Of a stretch of 64,000 nt of DNA, positions 6,570-16,574 are shown in pieces. The notes under the pieces were generated by a model, which had not been told where the DNA came from, did not search any database, and saw only the letters and a program-made list of their open reading frames with translations. The translations under genes were made by a program, and so were the position numbers. The first letter of the stretch is position 1; each line of letters opens with the position of its first letter. The DNA is from Mucilaginibacter sp. SG564 (GTDB taxonomy: Bacteria; Bacteroidota; Bacteroidia; Sphingobacteriales; Sphingobacteriaceae). The stretch is from positions 62,001-126,000 of the forward strand of contig NZ_JABGNA010000006.1 of the NCBI RefSeq assembly GCF_013149275.1. The letters are read 5' to 3'.

Positions 6570-7787
6570 TCATATTAAAGTAGTTAAACTTAAACTTTTG
6601 TTGATTTCCATCTTAATACCCATTTCCAGTCCTCGCAATTCTGCCAATCCTTTCAACCGTCCGATAACGGAATAACCTGGATAGGTATTATAATTAAAAT
6701 CATCAAGCAATTTATGGCCATGATCAGGACGGAGGGGAATGGCAACGTCTCCCCTCTTATTATCCACCCGTTTCTGCTGTTCTAAAATAACAGCGCGCAT
6801 CACTTCGTACATATTGGTGCTTCCAGCCAAATGATTTGTCTCATAGAAGCTGCCATCGGGCAATCGTTGCACATTACGCAAATGCAAAAAATGCATGTGT
6901 CTGCCCAGGCGCGATATGATGGCTGGTATATCATTCTGTGGGTTGGCGCCTAACGAACCTGTACAAAGCGTTATCCCGTTTGCAGGGGAAAGACAAGCGT
7001 TGATGATAAAATGCAAATCTTCCTCATTGCAAACTGCACGTGGCAGTCCTAAAATGGGAAACGGAGGGTCATCGGGATGAATACACATCTTTATGCCTAA
7101 GGCTTCTGCTACCGGAATAATAGCACGCAGAAAGTAAGCCAGGTTTTCCTGTAATACCGCTTTATTAATCGACTGGTATTTTTGCAGGTACTCATGAAAT
7201 TCAGCTGTCGTGAACACTTCATCTGTTCCGGGCAAACCCGCTAAAATCGTGTTGGTGAGTACGTTTGTTTGCTCTGCAGTCATGGCATCCAAGCACGCTT
7301 TTGCAGCTACCTGTTGCGCTGCTGTAAAGTCGTCACTCGCCCCAGGCCGTTTCAAAATGTATAAATCAAAAGCAGCGAGCGCAGGTGCACTATAATAAAG
7401 TGCTGAGGCGGCATTCGGCAAGCGATAATCCAGATTGGTCCGCGTCCAGTCCAATACCGGCATAAAGTTGTAGCACACCGTTTTTATCCCAACTTCTGCA
7501 AGGTTTTTTAGTGTCTGGATGTAGTTTGCGATGAAATGATTCCTTTCAGTTCCGCCGATTTTGATACTTTCATGAACATTTACACTTTCAACAACAGACC
7601 ACCGGAACCCAGCGTTTTCCACCAGTCTTAATCTTTCTTGAATTTCATTAATTGTCCATATATCACCACAAGGTATATGATGCAGTGCGGTTACGATACC
7701 AACAGCCCCAGTTTGCCGTATAGCATTAAGAGTTACCGGATCATCAGGGCCGAACCACCTGAAACATTTTTCTAAATCTGGAACCAT
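6570..7787 (-). CDS. uxuA: Mannonate dehydratase UxuA
   Basis: A 405-residue TIM-barrel enzyme that dehydrates D-mannonate to 2-keto-3-deoxygluconate. The N-terminus WFGPDDPVTLNAIRQTGAVG and the following TALHHIPCG are characteristic of UxuA. Metal-site segments such as CIHPDDPP, HFLHLRNVQ and LRPDHGHK are present, and the length is close to the family norm (about 390-400). It handles glucuronate removed from xylan by the GH67 and GH115 enzymes after isomerization. The gene starts 56 bp after a strong hairpin with a T-run (7844-7876, minus strand). A copy of the locus-wide regulatory box lies on the far side of that hairpin (7999-8007). Its 3' end faces the SDR gene. Confidence 0.93.
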   Translation of the reverse strand: MVPDLEKCFRWFGPDDPVTLNAIRQTGAVGIVTALHHIPCGDIWTINEIQERLRLVENAGFRWSVVESVNVHESIKIGGTERNHFIANYIQTLKNLAEVGIKTVCYNFMPVLDWTRTNLDYRLPNAASALYYSAPALAAFDLYILKRPGASDDFTAAQQVAAKACLDAMTAEQTNVLTNTILAGLPGTDEVFTTAEFHEYLQKYQSINKAVLQENLAYFLRAIIPVAEALGIKMCIHPDDPPFPILGLPRAVCNEEDLHFIINACLSPANGITLCTGSLGANPQNDIPAIISRLGRHMHFLHLRNVQRLPDGSFYETNHLAGSTNMYEVMRAVILEQQKRVDNKRGDVAIPLRPDHGHKLLDDFNYNTYPGYSVIGRLKGLAELRGLEMGIKMEINKSLSLTTLI

Positions 7788-7843
7788 TTTATTTTTTGTT
7801 ATTAAGTTGCTTTGATAGCTTACTACCCATTAGTACTAAAAAA

Positions 7844-7876
7844 ATAGTAAGGACAGCCTTGCGCCGTCCTTACTAT
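7844..7876 (-). terminator. Strong intrinsic terminator between the GH10 gene and uxuA
   Basis: ATAGTAAGGAC (7844-7854) and GTCCTTACTAT (7866-7876) form a perfect 11-bp stem. On the minus strand it is followed by a run of seven T. It ends the GH10 transcript, and it also lies between the regulatory box at 7999 and uxuA, so it might act as an attenuator in a uxuA leader. Confidence 0.8.
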
Positions 7877-7998
7877 AACCAATAAGTTTCTGCATGAGAA
7901 GTACACAGATGCCCCGACCCCAAGACGGGTGAATTAATCTTCTGTAAAATTCAACATTTAGAAATTTCACAGCTATTACTTTTGGCGATTTTTATAGC

Positions 7999-8007
7999 AC
8001 AAATGTT
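7999..8007 (-). promoter_or_regulatory. PUL box (AACATTTGT), uxuA side
   Basis: Plus strand ACAAATGTT, which reads AACATTTGT in the direction of uxuA, 212 bp before its start. It is one of a set of identically oriented boxes across the xylan locus; binding by the hybrid sensor at 20519-24691 is inferred. Confidence 0.55.
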
Positions 8008-8050
8008 AATCTATTTTAAACCTGGGCCTATTTACGAAACCTATCTGGGT

Positions 8051-9244
8051 TTAAAAATTCACTACAGACCAGTATGCTTTTTTAGGATGCAAATTTTCGT
8101 CAAATAATAATGGATAGGCTTTACGAATTACACGGCTTCCCGGATCGCTTGCCGCTGCACCACTGGCAAGGCCGCCACCACGGGAATCAAGCCAACTGTA
8201 CCGGTCAGACAGGTTCCAGAAGGTAACACCTGTGATCACCTTTTTGTAATCTCTGAAAATGTCAAAAATCGCTTTATATCTTGCGCTTTGAAGGCTTGCA
8301 ATGTTTGCTGTATAACCAGAATCGGCAGGTAATTTACTTACATCAGCTCCCTTTGGCGGGCGGGTGCTACGTATAGTGATATCAAGTTCGGTAATCTGTA
8401 TTTTTAAGCCTAAAGCTGCATACTTGTCTATAGCCTCACGTATTTGCTCAGGTGTCGGATCATTCATTTTCCAGTGCCCCTGCATCCCGACACCGTTAAC
8501 AGGCACCTTCGCGTCGATAAGACTTTTCAGCAAGCGACATATTTTATCACGTTTTGAAGGAATTTCGCTATTGTAGTCATTATAATATAAGGCAGCGTTG
8601 GGATCTGCTTCGTGCGCGAACTCAAAGGCTTTCGGAATAAAATCTTCACCGCATATCTGGTACCAGAGTGAATTACGGAGATAATTTGAAGGATTATCAT
8701 CAATGGCCTCATTAACCACATCCCACGCATATATTTTGCCCTTAAAATGTTTTACAACGGTTGTAATATGATCTTTTAAACGTTTCAGCAAAACCTCTTT
8801 ACTAACCAGGTTACCAACGCTATCACGAAACATCCAGGCTGGCGCCTGATTATGCCAAAGTAAATTATGCCCTCTTATTTTAATATGATGTTTTTGAGCA
8901 AAGGTCACTATAGCGTCGGCGTTTTTCCAGTTGTATTCATTTTCACGCGGATGAATTGGCCCCATCTTCATATCATTTTCAGGCGTTACACTGTTAAATT
9001 CATGTTCAATCAAATCTGCTTCAGCACCTGATATGGCCGCTATATTCACGGCAACACCAATTGGGAAGTAACTTTTGTAATAATCTTTCAACCCTCTTGT
9101 TACCGTATCCGCGTGCTTTGGTTTAATTGCCGAATAACTGTTTTTTGAATCTTTTTTTAAATCTAAGCTGAAAAAGGAAACAACAATTAATGCCGGAATG
9201 ATCAAATTCCGGCAGGCTAAGTACCTTTTGGTTTTAATTATCAT
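8051..9244 (-). CDS. GH10 endo-1,4-beta-xylanase
   Basis: A 397-residue family 10 glycoside hydrolase, a retaining enzyme that cuts the xylan backbone. An N-terminal hydrophobic segment (about residues 13-28) acts as signal peptide or anchor. The barrel shows FNSVTPENDMKMG, RGHNLLWHNQAP, the acid/base Glu179 in WDVVNEAI and the nucleophile Glu286 in QITELDIT. No carbohydrate-binding module is attached. It is divergent from the GH43 gene; the 308-bp gap holds PUL boxes facing both ways. Its transcript ends at the hairpin 7844-7876. Products would be glucurono-xylooligosaccharides for SusCD import and GH67 processing. Confidence 0.95.
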   Translation of the reverse strand: MIIKTKRYLACRNLIIPALIVVSFFSLDLKKDSKNSYSAIKPKHADTVTRGLKDYYKSYFPIGVAVNIAAISGAEADLIEHEFNSVTPENDMKMGPIHPRENEYNWKNADAIVTFAQKHHIKIRGHNLLWHNQAPAWMFRDSVGNLVSKEVLLKRLKDHITTVVKHFKGKIYAWDVVNEAIDDNPSNYLRNSLWYQICGEDFIPKAFEFAHEADPNAALYYNDYNSEIPSKRDKICRLLKSLIDAKVPVNGVGMQGHWKMNDPTPEQIREAIDKYAALGLKIQITELDITIRSTRPPKGADVSKLPADSGYTANIASLQSARYKAIFDIFRDYKKVITGVTFWNLSDRYSWLDSRGGGLASGAAASDPGSRVIRKAYPLLFDENLHPKKAYWSVVNF

Positions 9245-9377
9245 AGTGTATTTGTTTTTGATTTATTTAGGTTGCTTATTATAGGCCCTATTCTTACTGA
9301 TAAGGCCTAATTATTTGATCAGTCTAAGGTATTACCAATAAAAAAGTACAGGTATAACGTTTGTCTAATTGTCTGTC

Positions 9378-9386
9378 ACAAATGTG
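9378..9386 (-). promoter_or_regulatory. PUL box facing the GH10 xylanase gene
   Basis: Plus strand ACAAATGTG (8 of 9 to ACAAATGTT), 134 bp before the GH10 start, in the orientation shared by the other boxes. Confidence 0.5.
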
Positions 9387-9470
9387 CCCTGAAGCACCTT
9401 CATAACTACAGGTATCCTTTACAAATCTTATCATGAATATTAATCGTCAGTAATCTTTTTTCTACCTTAA

Positions 9471-9500
9471 ACATTTGGCTAAGCTTCATGAACATTTGTG
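9471..9500 (+). promoter_or_regulatory. Paired PUL boxes facing GH43-GH51
   Basis: AACATTTGG (9470-9478) and AACATTTGT (9491-9499) form a direct repeat with a 21-bp start-to-start distance, ending about 53 bp before the GH43 start codon. Two-turn spacing of half-sites is typical of AraC-family binding. Confidence 0.6.
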
Positions 9501-9552
9501 ATACCTATTGACCGGTTTAATCATGATTTTTAACCATTGTTAAATCGTGATC

Positions 9553-11121
9553 ATGGTAAGTAAAAATCTAATAAAACGAACACTTCCCTATTTGTTGTGG
9601 TTCATGGTTACGTTGCCCGCCTACGCACAACAGGCTACCAACCCAACCGTATATGCAGATGTCCCGGATCTTTCCATAATCAGGGTTGGGGATACCTATT
9701 ACATGAGCAGCACTACTATGCACATGAGCCCCGGGCTGCCGATCATGAAATCTAAAGATATGGTGAACTGGCAAATAGTCAATTATGCCTATAACACTTT
9801 GGACGATGTTGATGAACTCAACTTAACCAATGGCAAAAGCACTTATGGCCGAGGTTCATGGGCAAGTAGCCTTCGGTATCATAATGGTACTTTTTACGTA
9901 TCAACATTTTCCGGCACCACAGGCAAAACTTATATCTATAGTACTAAAGATGTTGAAAGAGGCCCCTGGAAGGCTATTTCATTTAAACCTTCGCTTCATG
10001 ACCACTCGCTTTTTTTTGATGATGACGGAAAGGCTTACATGATATTTGGTAGTGGAAAAATCATGCTGGCAGAATTAAATAATGATCTTTCGGGTATAAA
10101 ACCTGATACCAAACCTCAGGTGATTATAGAAAATGCCAGTGCTGCAGCTGGCCCTAATATTGGTTTGCCGGCAGAAGGCTCACAGATGTTTAAAGTTAAT
10201 GGCAAGTATTACCTTTTCAATATCAGTTGGCCAAAAGGTGGCATGCGAACCGTTTTAATACACCGGGCAGATAAACTAACAGGGCCATATGAAGGCCGTA
10301 TCGGTCTTCAGGATAAAGGAGTTGCGCAGGGCGGCCTTATCAATACGCCCAAAGGCAATTGGTACGCCTATCTGTTCCGTGATTTTGGCTCGGTAGGTCG
10401 TATACCCTATCTGGTACCGGTAAAGTGGGAAGACAGCTGGCCGATAATTGGTGTAGATCATCATGTTCCTGACGCACTTGACTTACCAGCAAATAAAAGT
10501 TTGATTCCGGGGATTGTTGCTTCCGATGAATTTAACCGGAAGAAAAACGATCCTAAACTCCCATTAATATGGCAGTGGAACCACAATCCGGATAACGCCT
10601 TGTGGTCATTAACAGCACGTCCGGGATTTTTGAGACTAACCACCGGACGATTGGATACCTCCATATTTTTAGCTCGTAATACACTGACACAACGTACCAT
10701 CGGGCCGGAGTGTACCGGTGTTACCTCTATTGACGTTACTCATATGAATGATGGCGATTGTGCCGGCCTCCTTTTATTGCAACGAAAATTTGGTTGGATT
10801 GGAGTTAAAGTAAGTAACGGCGTTAAATCAATTGTAATGGTCGATGGCCAAACAGGGTTTGCTGTAGAAGCGGCAAGGGTACCGCTACAGCAACAAACCG
10901 TATATCTTAAAACCAGCTGCGACTTTAAGAATAAGACTGATAAAGCAACATTTTTTTTCAGCCTTGACGGCCATAAATGGGATCAAATAGGTAGTACATT
11001 GCAAATGGCTTATACCATTCCTCATTTTATGGGTTATCGTTTTGGCTTATTTAATTATTCAACAAAAGCATCAGGCGGATATGTAGACTTTGATTTCTTC
11101 CATATGAGTAATAAACTTTAA
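9553..11121 (+). CDS. GH43 beta-xylosidase / alpha-L-arabinofuranosidase with C-terminal beta-sandwich
   Basis: A 522-residue secreted enzyme with a signal peptide ending near PAYAQ. The five-bladed propeller carries the expected acids: base Asp in YADVPDLSII, a second Asp in HDHSLFFDDDG and the acid Glu in PAEGSQMFKVNGKYYL. After about residue 325 a C-terminal beta-sandwich starts (DEFNRKKNDPKLPLIWQWNHN), as in GH43 xylosidases with the C2 domain. It would trim xylooligosaccharides or remove arabinose. A GTG two codons upstream extends the frame, but the ATG at 9553 fits the signal peptide. GH51 follows after 85 bp and is probably cotranscribed. The exact substrate cannot be read from sequence. 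Confidence 0.88.
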   Translation: MVSKNLIKRTLPYLLWFMVTLPAYAQQATNPTVYADVPDLSIIRVGDTYYMSSTTMHMSPGLPIMKSKDMVNWQIVNYAYNTLDDVDELNLTNGKSTYGRGSWASSLRYHNGTFYVSTFSGTTGKTYIYSTKDVERGPWKAISFKPSLHDHSLFFDDDGKAYMIFGSGKIMLAELNNDLSGIKPDTKPQVIIENASAAAGPNIGLPAEGSQMFKVNGKYYLFNISWPKGGMRTVLIHRADKLTGPYEGRIGLQDKGVAQGGLINTPKGNWYAYLFRDFGSVGRIPYLVPVKWEDSWPIIGVDHHVPDALDLPANKSLIPGIVASDEFNRKKNDPKLPLIWQWNHNPDNALWSLTARPGFLRLTTGRLDTSIFLARNTLTQRTIGPECTGVTSIDVTHMNDGDCAGLLLLQRKFGWIGVKVSNGVKSIVMVDGQTGFAVEAARVPLQQQTVYLKTSCDFKNKTDKATFFFSLDGHKWDQIGSTLQMAYTIPHFMGYRFGLFNYSTKASGGYVDFDFFHMSNKL

Positions 11122-11206
11122 AAAAAGTATAATTAATAGTAATCTTATAGTATAATAAAAGCGTAAATCCTATCATATCTTACCATAAAAACCTAAAATC
11201 AATTCG

Positions 11207-13306
11207 ATGAGAAAACACCTATTTGTATCCTTATGTTGTTTAAACATATTTAGCGTGCTGCAAGCGCAAACAAAACTTAACCTCGACCTTACGAAGGGTG
11301 TAAATGTAAGCCCAAAACTATATGGATTGATGACTGAAGAAATTAATCATTCCTATGATGGCGGCCTGTATGCCGAGCTTATTCGTAACCGCACATTTAA
11401 AGATAGTCCTGAGAAGCCCGACGGTTGGAGTGCAATTCAGGAGGGTGCTACAAAATCTTCTATTCAACTGATTGGCGCAAACCCCGCTAATGTACCCGCA
11501 GATCAAGGGAGAAATGCCATTAACAGCGCGCTAACTACTTGTTTAAAGCTTACTGTTGCAAAAGCGGATGGCGGCCGGGCCGGTATTGCTAATGAGGGGT
11601 ACTGGGGTATCCCGGTAAAACCGTCAACAACTTATAACTGTTCTTTTTATATTAAAACAGGCACCGTCGAAATTCCACGTGGAAATCGTCGTGATGCTAC
11701 TCCGCCCGCAACGCCTGCATTTAAAGAAAATGGCCCTGGCGTTATTGAAATTAGTATAGAGAGCAATGACGGACAAACCGTGTATGCCAAAGGCACTATT
11801 AACCTGGAAAAAAGCATTTATTGGAAAAAACATCAATTAACATTAACTACATCTGCAGGTATAAAACCTACTGCAAATGCCCGCTTTGTTATATCAACAA
11901 AGCGCACAGGTACCTATTATTTTAATCTGGTGTCTTTGTTCCCGCCAACTTATAATAACCGGCCAAACGGCAATCGTACTGATATTATGCAAATGATGGC
12001 AGATATGAAGCCTAAATTTCTGCGGTTCCCGGGCGGCAATTTCCTGGAAGGGCCTTATTTGGGCGATGCCTTTCCCTGGAAAACAACTTTAGGACCATTG
12101 GAACAACGCCCGGGGCATGCCGGCAGCTGGGGTTATAGGGCAAGTGATGGTATGGGTTTACTGGAGTTTCTGGAATGGTGCGAAGATTTAAAAATGGAGC
12201 CTTTGCTGGCCGTGTACGCGGGTTATTCGTTACGCGGCGATCATGTGGATGCAGGCCCTTTACTTGAGCCGTATATACAAGATGCCTTAGATGAAATTGA
12301 ATATTGCACGGGCGATATTAAAACCTACTGGGGTGCAAAACGCGCTGCAGACGGACACCCGGCACCATTTAAACTAACCGATATTGAAATTGGTAACGAA
12401 GACTGGTTTGACCGTTCAGGGAGCTACGAAGGCCGCTTTAAACAATTCCAGGCCGCTATTAAAACCAAATATCCTCAATTACGATGCATCTCAACTATTG
12501 AAGGTTACCGCTCAGACCGGGTTAAAAGCGTAAAACCTGAAATGATAGATGAACACTATTACCAGTCTGCGTGGGAGATGGAGGAAGATGCTGCAAAATA
12601 CGATACCTATGACCGTTCTTCCAGTCCGAAGATCTTCGTTGGCGAATGGGCCACACGCGAAGGTGCACCAACCACCAATTTGAATGCCGCGCTTGGAGAT
12701 GCCGCTTGGATGACCGGCATGGAACGTAACAGCGACCTGGTACAACGCTCGTGTTATGCTCCATTGTTTGTTAATGTAAACCAAGCTACTGAAAGCAGGC
12801 CAAAGGCCTGGCAGTGGGATTCTGATCTGATAGGCTATAATACTTTAATAAGCTATGGTTCTCCATCCTATTATGTACAGAAATTATTCGGCAACTATCT
12901 TGGCACCAAAGTGGTACCCATAACTGCAGAGAATGCCCCTATGCAAAAACCCGCTGAACAAGATACCATAGGCATGAGCCGCCGCCCGCCGAATGCCCGC
13001 CGCCCAAAAGCTGAACGTCCGGCATTATTTTACGTAGCTACTCAGGATGATAAAAACATTTATCTGAAAGTAGTGAACACAATTAACTCACCACAGGAAA
13101 TTACCGTAAATATCAATGGCGGCAGCATAGCGGCAACCGGTACAAAGATTGTTTTAAAAGGCAACAATCCAACAGATACTAACAGCATAGACGATCCTGC
13201 CAGGATTGTTCCGGAGGATTCTAAGATTGATGGATTAGGTAAAAGCTTTACACAAACTTTTGCCCCATATTCTGTAAATATCATCAAGCTTTCCAAAACT
13301 AAGTAA
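11207..13306 (+). CDS. GH51 alpha-L-arabinofuranosidase
   Basis: A 699-residue secreted enzyme with a signal peptide ending near LQAQ. The core has PKLYGLMTEEINHSYDGGLY, then a carbohydrate-binding-like insert (about residues 75-245), then the barrel with FLRFPGGNFLEG, the acid/base Glu398 in EIGNED and the likely nucleophile Glu480 in FVGEWA. A C-terminal beta domain closes the protein. It removes arabinofuranosyl side groups from arabinoxylan or arabino-oligosaccharides. It lies downstream of GH43 in the same direction, and a perfect 22-bp hairpin ends the unit. Two low-complexity patches (near 160-172 and 588-602, rich in Arg and Pro) look like surface loops. Confidence 0.92.
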   Translation: MRKHLFVSLCCLNIFSVLQAQTKLNLDLTKGVNVSPKLYGLMTEEINHSYDGGLYAELIRNRTFKDSPEKPDGWSAIQEGATKSSIQLIGANPANVPADQGRNAINSALTTCLKLTVAKADGGRAGIANEGYWGIPVKPSTTYNCSFYIKTGTVEIPRGNRRDATPPATPAFKENGPGVIEISIESNDGQTVYAKGTINLEKSIYWKKHQLTLTTSAGIKPTANARFVISTKRTGTYYFNLVSLFPPTYNNRPNGNRTDIMQMMADMKPKFLRFPGGNFLEGPYLGDAFPWKTTLGPLEQRPGHAGSWGYRASDGMGLLEFLEWCEDLKMEPLLAVYAGYSLRGDHVDAGPLLEPYIQDALDEIEYCTGDIKTYWGAKRAADGHPAPFKLTDIEIGNEDWFDRSGSYEGRFKQFQAAIKTKYPQLRCISTIEGYRSDRVKSVKPEMIDEHYYQSAWEMEEDAAKYDTYDRSSSPKIFVGEWATREGAPTTNLNAALGDAAWMTGMERNSDLVQRSCYAPLFVNVNQATESRPKAWQWDSDLIGYNTLISYGSPSYYVQKLFGNYLGTKVVPITAENAPMQKPAEQDTIGMSRRPPNARRPKAERPALFYVATQDDKNIYLKVVNTINSPQEITVNINGGSIAATGTKIVLKGNNPTDTNSIDDPARIVPEDSKIDGLGKSFTQTFAPYSVNIIKLSKTK

Positions 13307-13320
13307 GGGTAACAACCAAT

Positions 13321-13365
13321 TTGCAGCAAAAAGGCTTATGCAATGCATAAGCCTTTTTGCTGCAA
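13321..13365. terminator. Perfect 22-bp bidirectional terminator
   Basis: A 45-base inverted repeat with 22-bp perfect arms around one central base. A-rich and T-rich tracts within the stem suit both the GH51 transcript (plus) and the esterase transcript (minus), which converge here. Confidence 0.85.
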
Positions 13366-13433
13366 TTCAATTATCTGTCCTTGCCTCTATCGGGTTATAT
13401 ATTCCTATCATACCCCCTGAATATCTCATATTA

Positions 13434-14627
<1,194 letters not shown>

Positions 14628-14644
14628 AAATCATTAACTGATCA

Positions 14645-16564
14645 TTAATAACCCGGATTTTGATAAGCTGCTTTATCGCTTGTACTCATCACCATGCCGT
14701 CTATCTGCCCTTGCGGAATTGGACGCAAATACAAATGAGGGTCAATTGTTCTGGTTACCTTTATCGGCGTATGGTCGCCAAAGTTTGTACCTCCGATGGT
14801 ATAGGAAGCCGCCAGTTCGGCCCATTTTTGGGTTCTTACCAAATCAAACCAACGCCCGCCTTCAGCATAAAATTCGCGTGATCGTTCTGCCAGTACATAG
14901 TTAATATCAATAACGGCAGGTGTAGCAGCAGTCATGACCTGGCTATCATCTTCAACTTTATTAACATTACCATTATTGTTAAAGCGCCATTTTCCGGCCC
15001 GGGCACGCAATACGTTTACCAGTTCCCGTGCCGACTTACCGCCTTTTGTAGTCGCACCTTTTACTGCCGCTTCCGCCGCGATCAGGTAAAGTTCTGAAAA
15101 CTTGGCAATCGGATAAGGCCTGGTACTGCCGGCATTAGGCTGGCCAAGGCCACCTGCATTATCGGTACGGTAAGGCCCCAATTTCCACAGCCCAGGGTAT
15201 ATGATCCTGCTGATACCTCCGGGATTAACTACAAAATCTGCCCTTCCCGGTAATATTCCCGCTCCTACATTACCGTTTGCGTTAGCATATGCTACGGCAG
15301 GATTATCATTATCAAGAAAACTTAAAACAGCATCGCCGGGGGCAATAGATAATCCATTTGCATTAACTAATGTTTTTGCTGTAATACCTGCTTTAGGCCA
15401 ATTTCCGCGGTAAACCGTTGTAAACGTTCCGTCGTACCTGGAATCATTAACCTTATCGGCGAAGGTATTTTTAATCACTTCAATAGTTGGCGCCATACGT
15501 ACCCACGGACGGCCAAGATGTTGCTCTGCCTCCCGTTGAACCGAATTGGTGCCAGAGCTTTGAATGTTAGGATAGTTCCAGGTCATCATCCAACCGGCAA
15601 AATTATCAGGTGCGCCGCCAGTGCCGTAAGTCAAACTGGTACCGTTATATTTCTCACTGGTTTGTGTGTGATCGGCATAAAGAAGAATTTCATTATTGCG
15701 ATCATTTGAACCCACGTTTACATCATAAAAAGTTGGCTGTAAGCCAAAAGCAGCCGGATTATCAATAGCAGTTGTTGAAATATCATAGGCGCTCTGAAAA
15801 TACCATTGTGCGTCATGCCCATCCGGGTCTGTCCTGTTACTTGCAGGATAGGTAGGAATATTATTAGGGTTTTGAAGCCACCAGGCATAGGTAAGGTAAG
15901 CCTTTGACAAATAAAAACGGGCTGTTGTTTTAGTTAAACCGCCGACTACCCGACCAACATCCGGCAGATCATTTATGGCCTGAAGCAGATCCGGGAAGAC
16001 GGCTTTTGTGTAAACTTCCGGTACAGTGTTGCGTTTTGATGTTCTGATTGGCGATGTATTGAATTTCAGTTCGCCGGCACCTAAATCAAGTGGAACACCT
16101 CCATAGGTTTGTACCAGTAAAAAATAATCAAATGCCCTGAAAAAACGTGCTTCTGCAATCAACGCGTTAGATAAACCAGCAGAACTTGCGTTTTCAATAA
16201 CCCCACTGGCTGTGTTGATATTAGGGAAAGCCTCGCCCCATATGATGCTTGTAGGGTAACTGGTTGATTGAATTATTCCCACGCCGGAACAATCCATATC
16301 TTTAAAATTTCCATCAGCACTTTGTCCCCAGGTAGCTTCATCAGTACCGGTAACCCCAGAGTTATAATAATAAGCTTGTCCGTATATATTACGAAGATGC
16401 GCGTACATCGCAGTTAAGCCACCATTAACGCCATCTATGGTTTTAAAATAATCAGGTGTAAAGCTGCTGCGGGGCTGCTCATTTAGTACTTTATTGCATC
16501 CTGCCGGCAAGATCACAAAGACCAGTAAGCAGCTAATGATGCTTTTCATTTTTAAAGTTTTCAT
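14645..16564 (-). CDS. SusD-family glycan-binding lipoprotein (pair 1)
   Basis: A 639-residue SusD/RagB-type surface lipoprotein. The lipobox VILPAGC places the lipidated Cys at 23, followed by NKVLNEQPRSSFTPDYF, a typical SusD opening. Family marks include ALIAEARFFRAFDYFLLVQTYGGVP, YPIAKFSELYLIAAEAAVKG and YVLAERSREFYAEGGRWFDLVRTQKW. It caps the SusC transporter and captures oligosaccharides on the cell surface. It is 10 bp downstream of susC. Within this locus the ligand is most likely xylo-oligosaccharide, possibly decorated; this is contextual. Confidence 0.94.
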   Translation of the reverse strand: MKTLKMKSIISCLLVFVILPAGCNKVLNEQPRSSFTPDYFKTIDGVNGGLTAMYAHLRNIYGQAYYYNSGVTGTDEATWGQSADGNFKDMDCSGVGIIQSTSYPTSIIWGEAFPNINTASGVIENASSAGLSNALIAEARFFRAFDYFLLVQTYGGVPLDLGAGELKFNTSPIRTSKRNTVPEVYTKAVFPDLLQAINDLPDVGRVVGGLTKTTARFYLSKAYLTYAWWLQNPNNIPTYPASNRTDPDGHDAQWYFQSAYDISTTAIDNPAAFGLQPTFYDVNVGSNDRNNEILLYADHTQTSEKYNGTSLTYGTGGAPDNFAGWMMTWNYPNIQSSGTNSVQREAEQHLGRPWVRMAPTIEVIKNTFADKVNDSRYDGTFTTVYRGNWPKAGITAKTLVNANGLSIAPGDAVLSFLDNDNPAVAYANANGNVGAGILPGRADFVVNPGGISRIIYPGLWKLGPYRTDNAGGLGQPNAGSTRPYPIAKFSELYLIAAEAAVKGATTKGGKSARELVNVLRARAGKWRFNNNGNVNKVEDDSQVMTAATPAVIDINYVLAERSREFYAEGGRWFDLVRTQKWAELAASYTIGGTNFGDHTPIKVTRTIDPHLYLRPIPQGQIDGMVMSTSDKAAYQNPGY

Positions 16565-16574
16565 ATCTTTCTTC

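Larger units (their letters stand above)
9245..9552. other. Divergent regulatory region between the GH10 and GH43 genes
   Basis: It contains one PUL box facing GH10 (9378-9386) and a 21-bp-spaced pair facing GH43 (9471-9500). No gene is seen. Confidence 0.55.
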
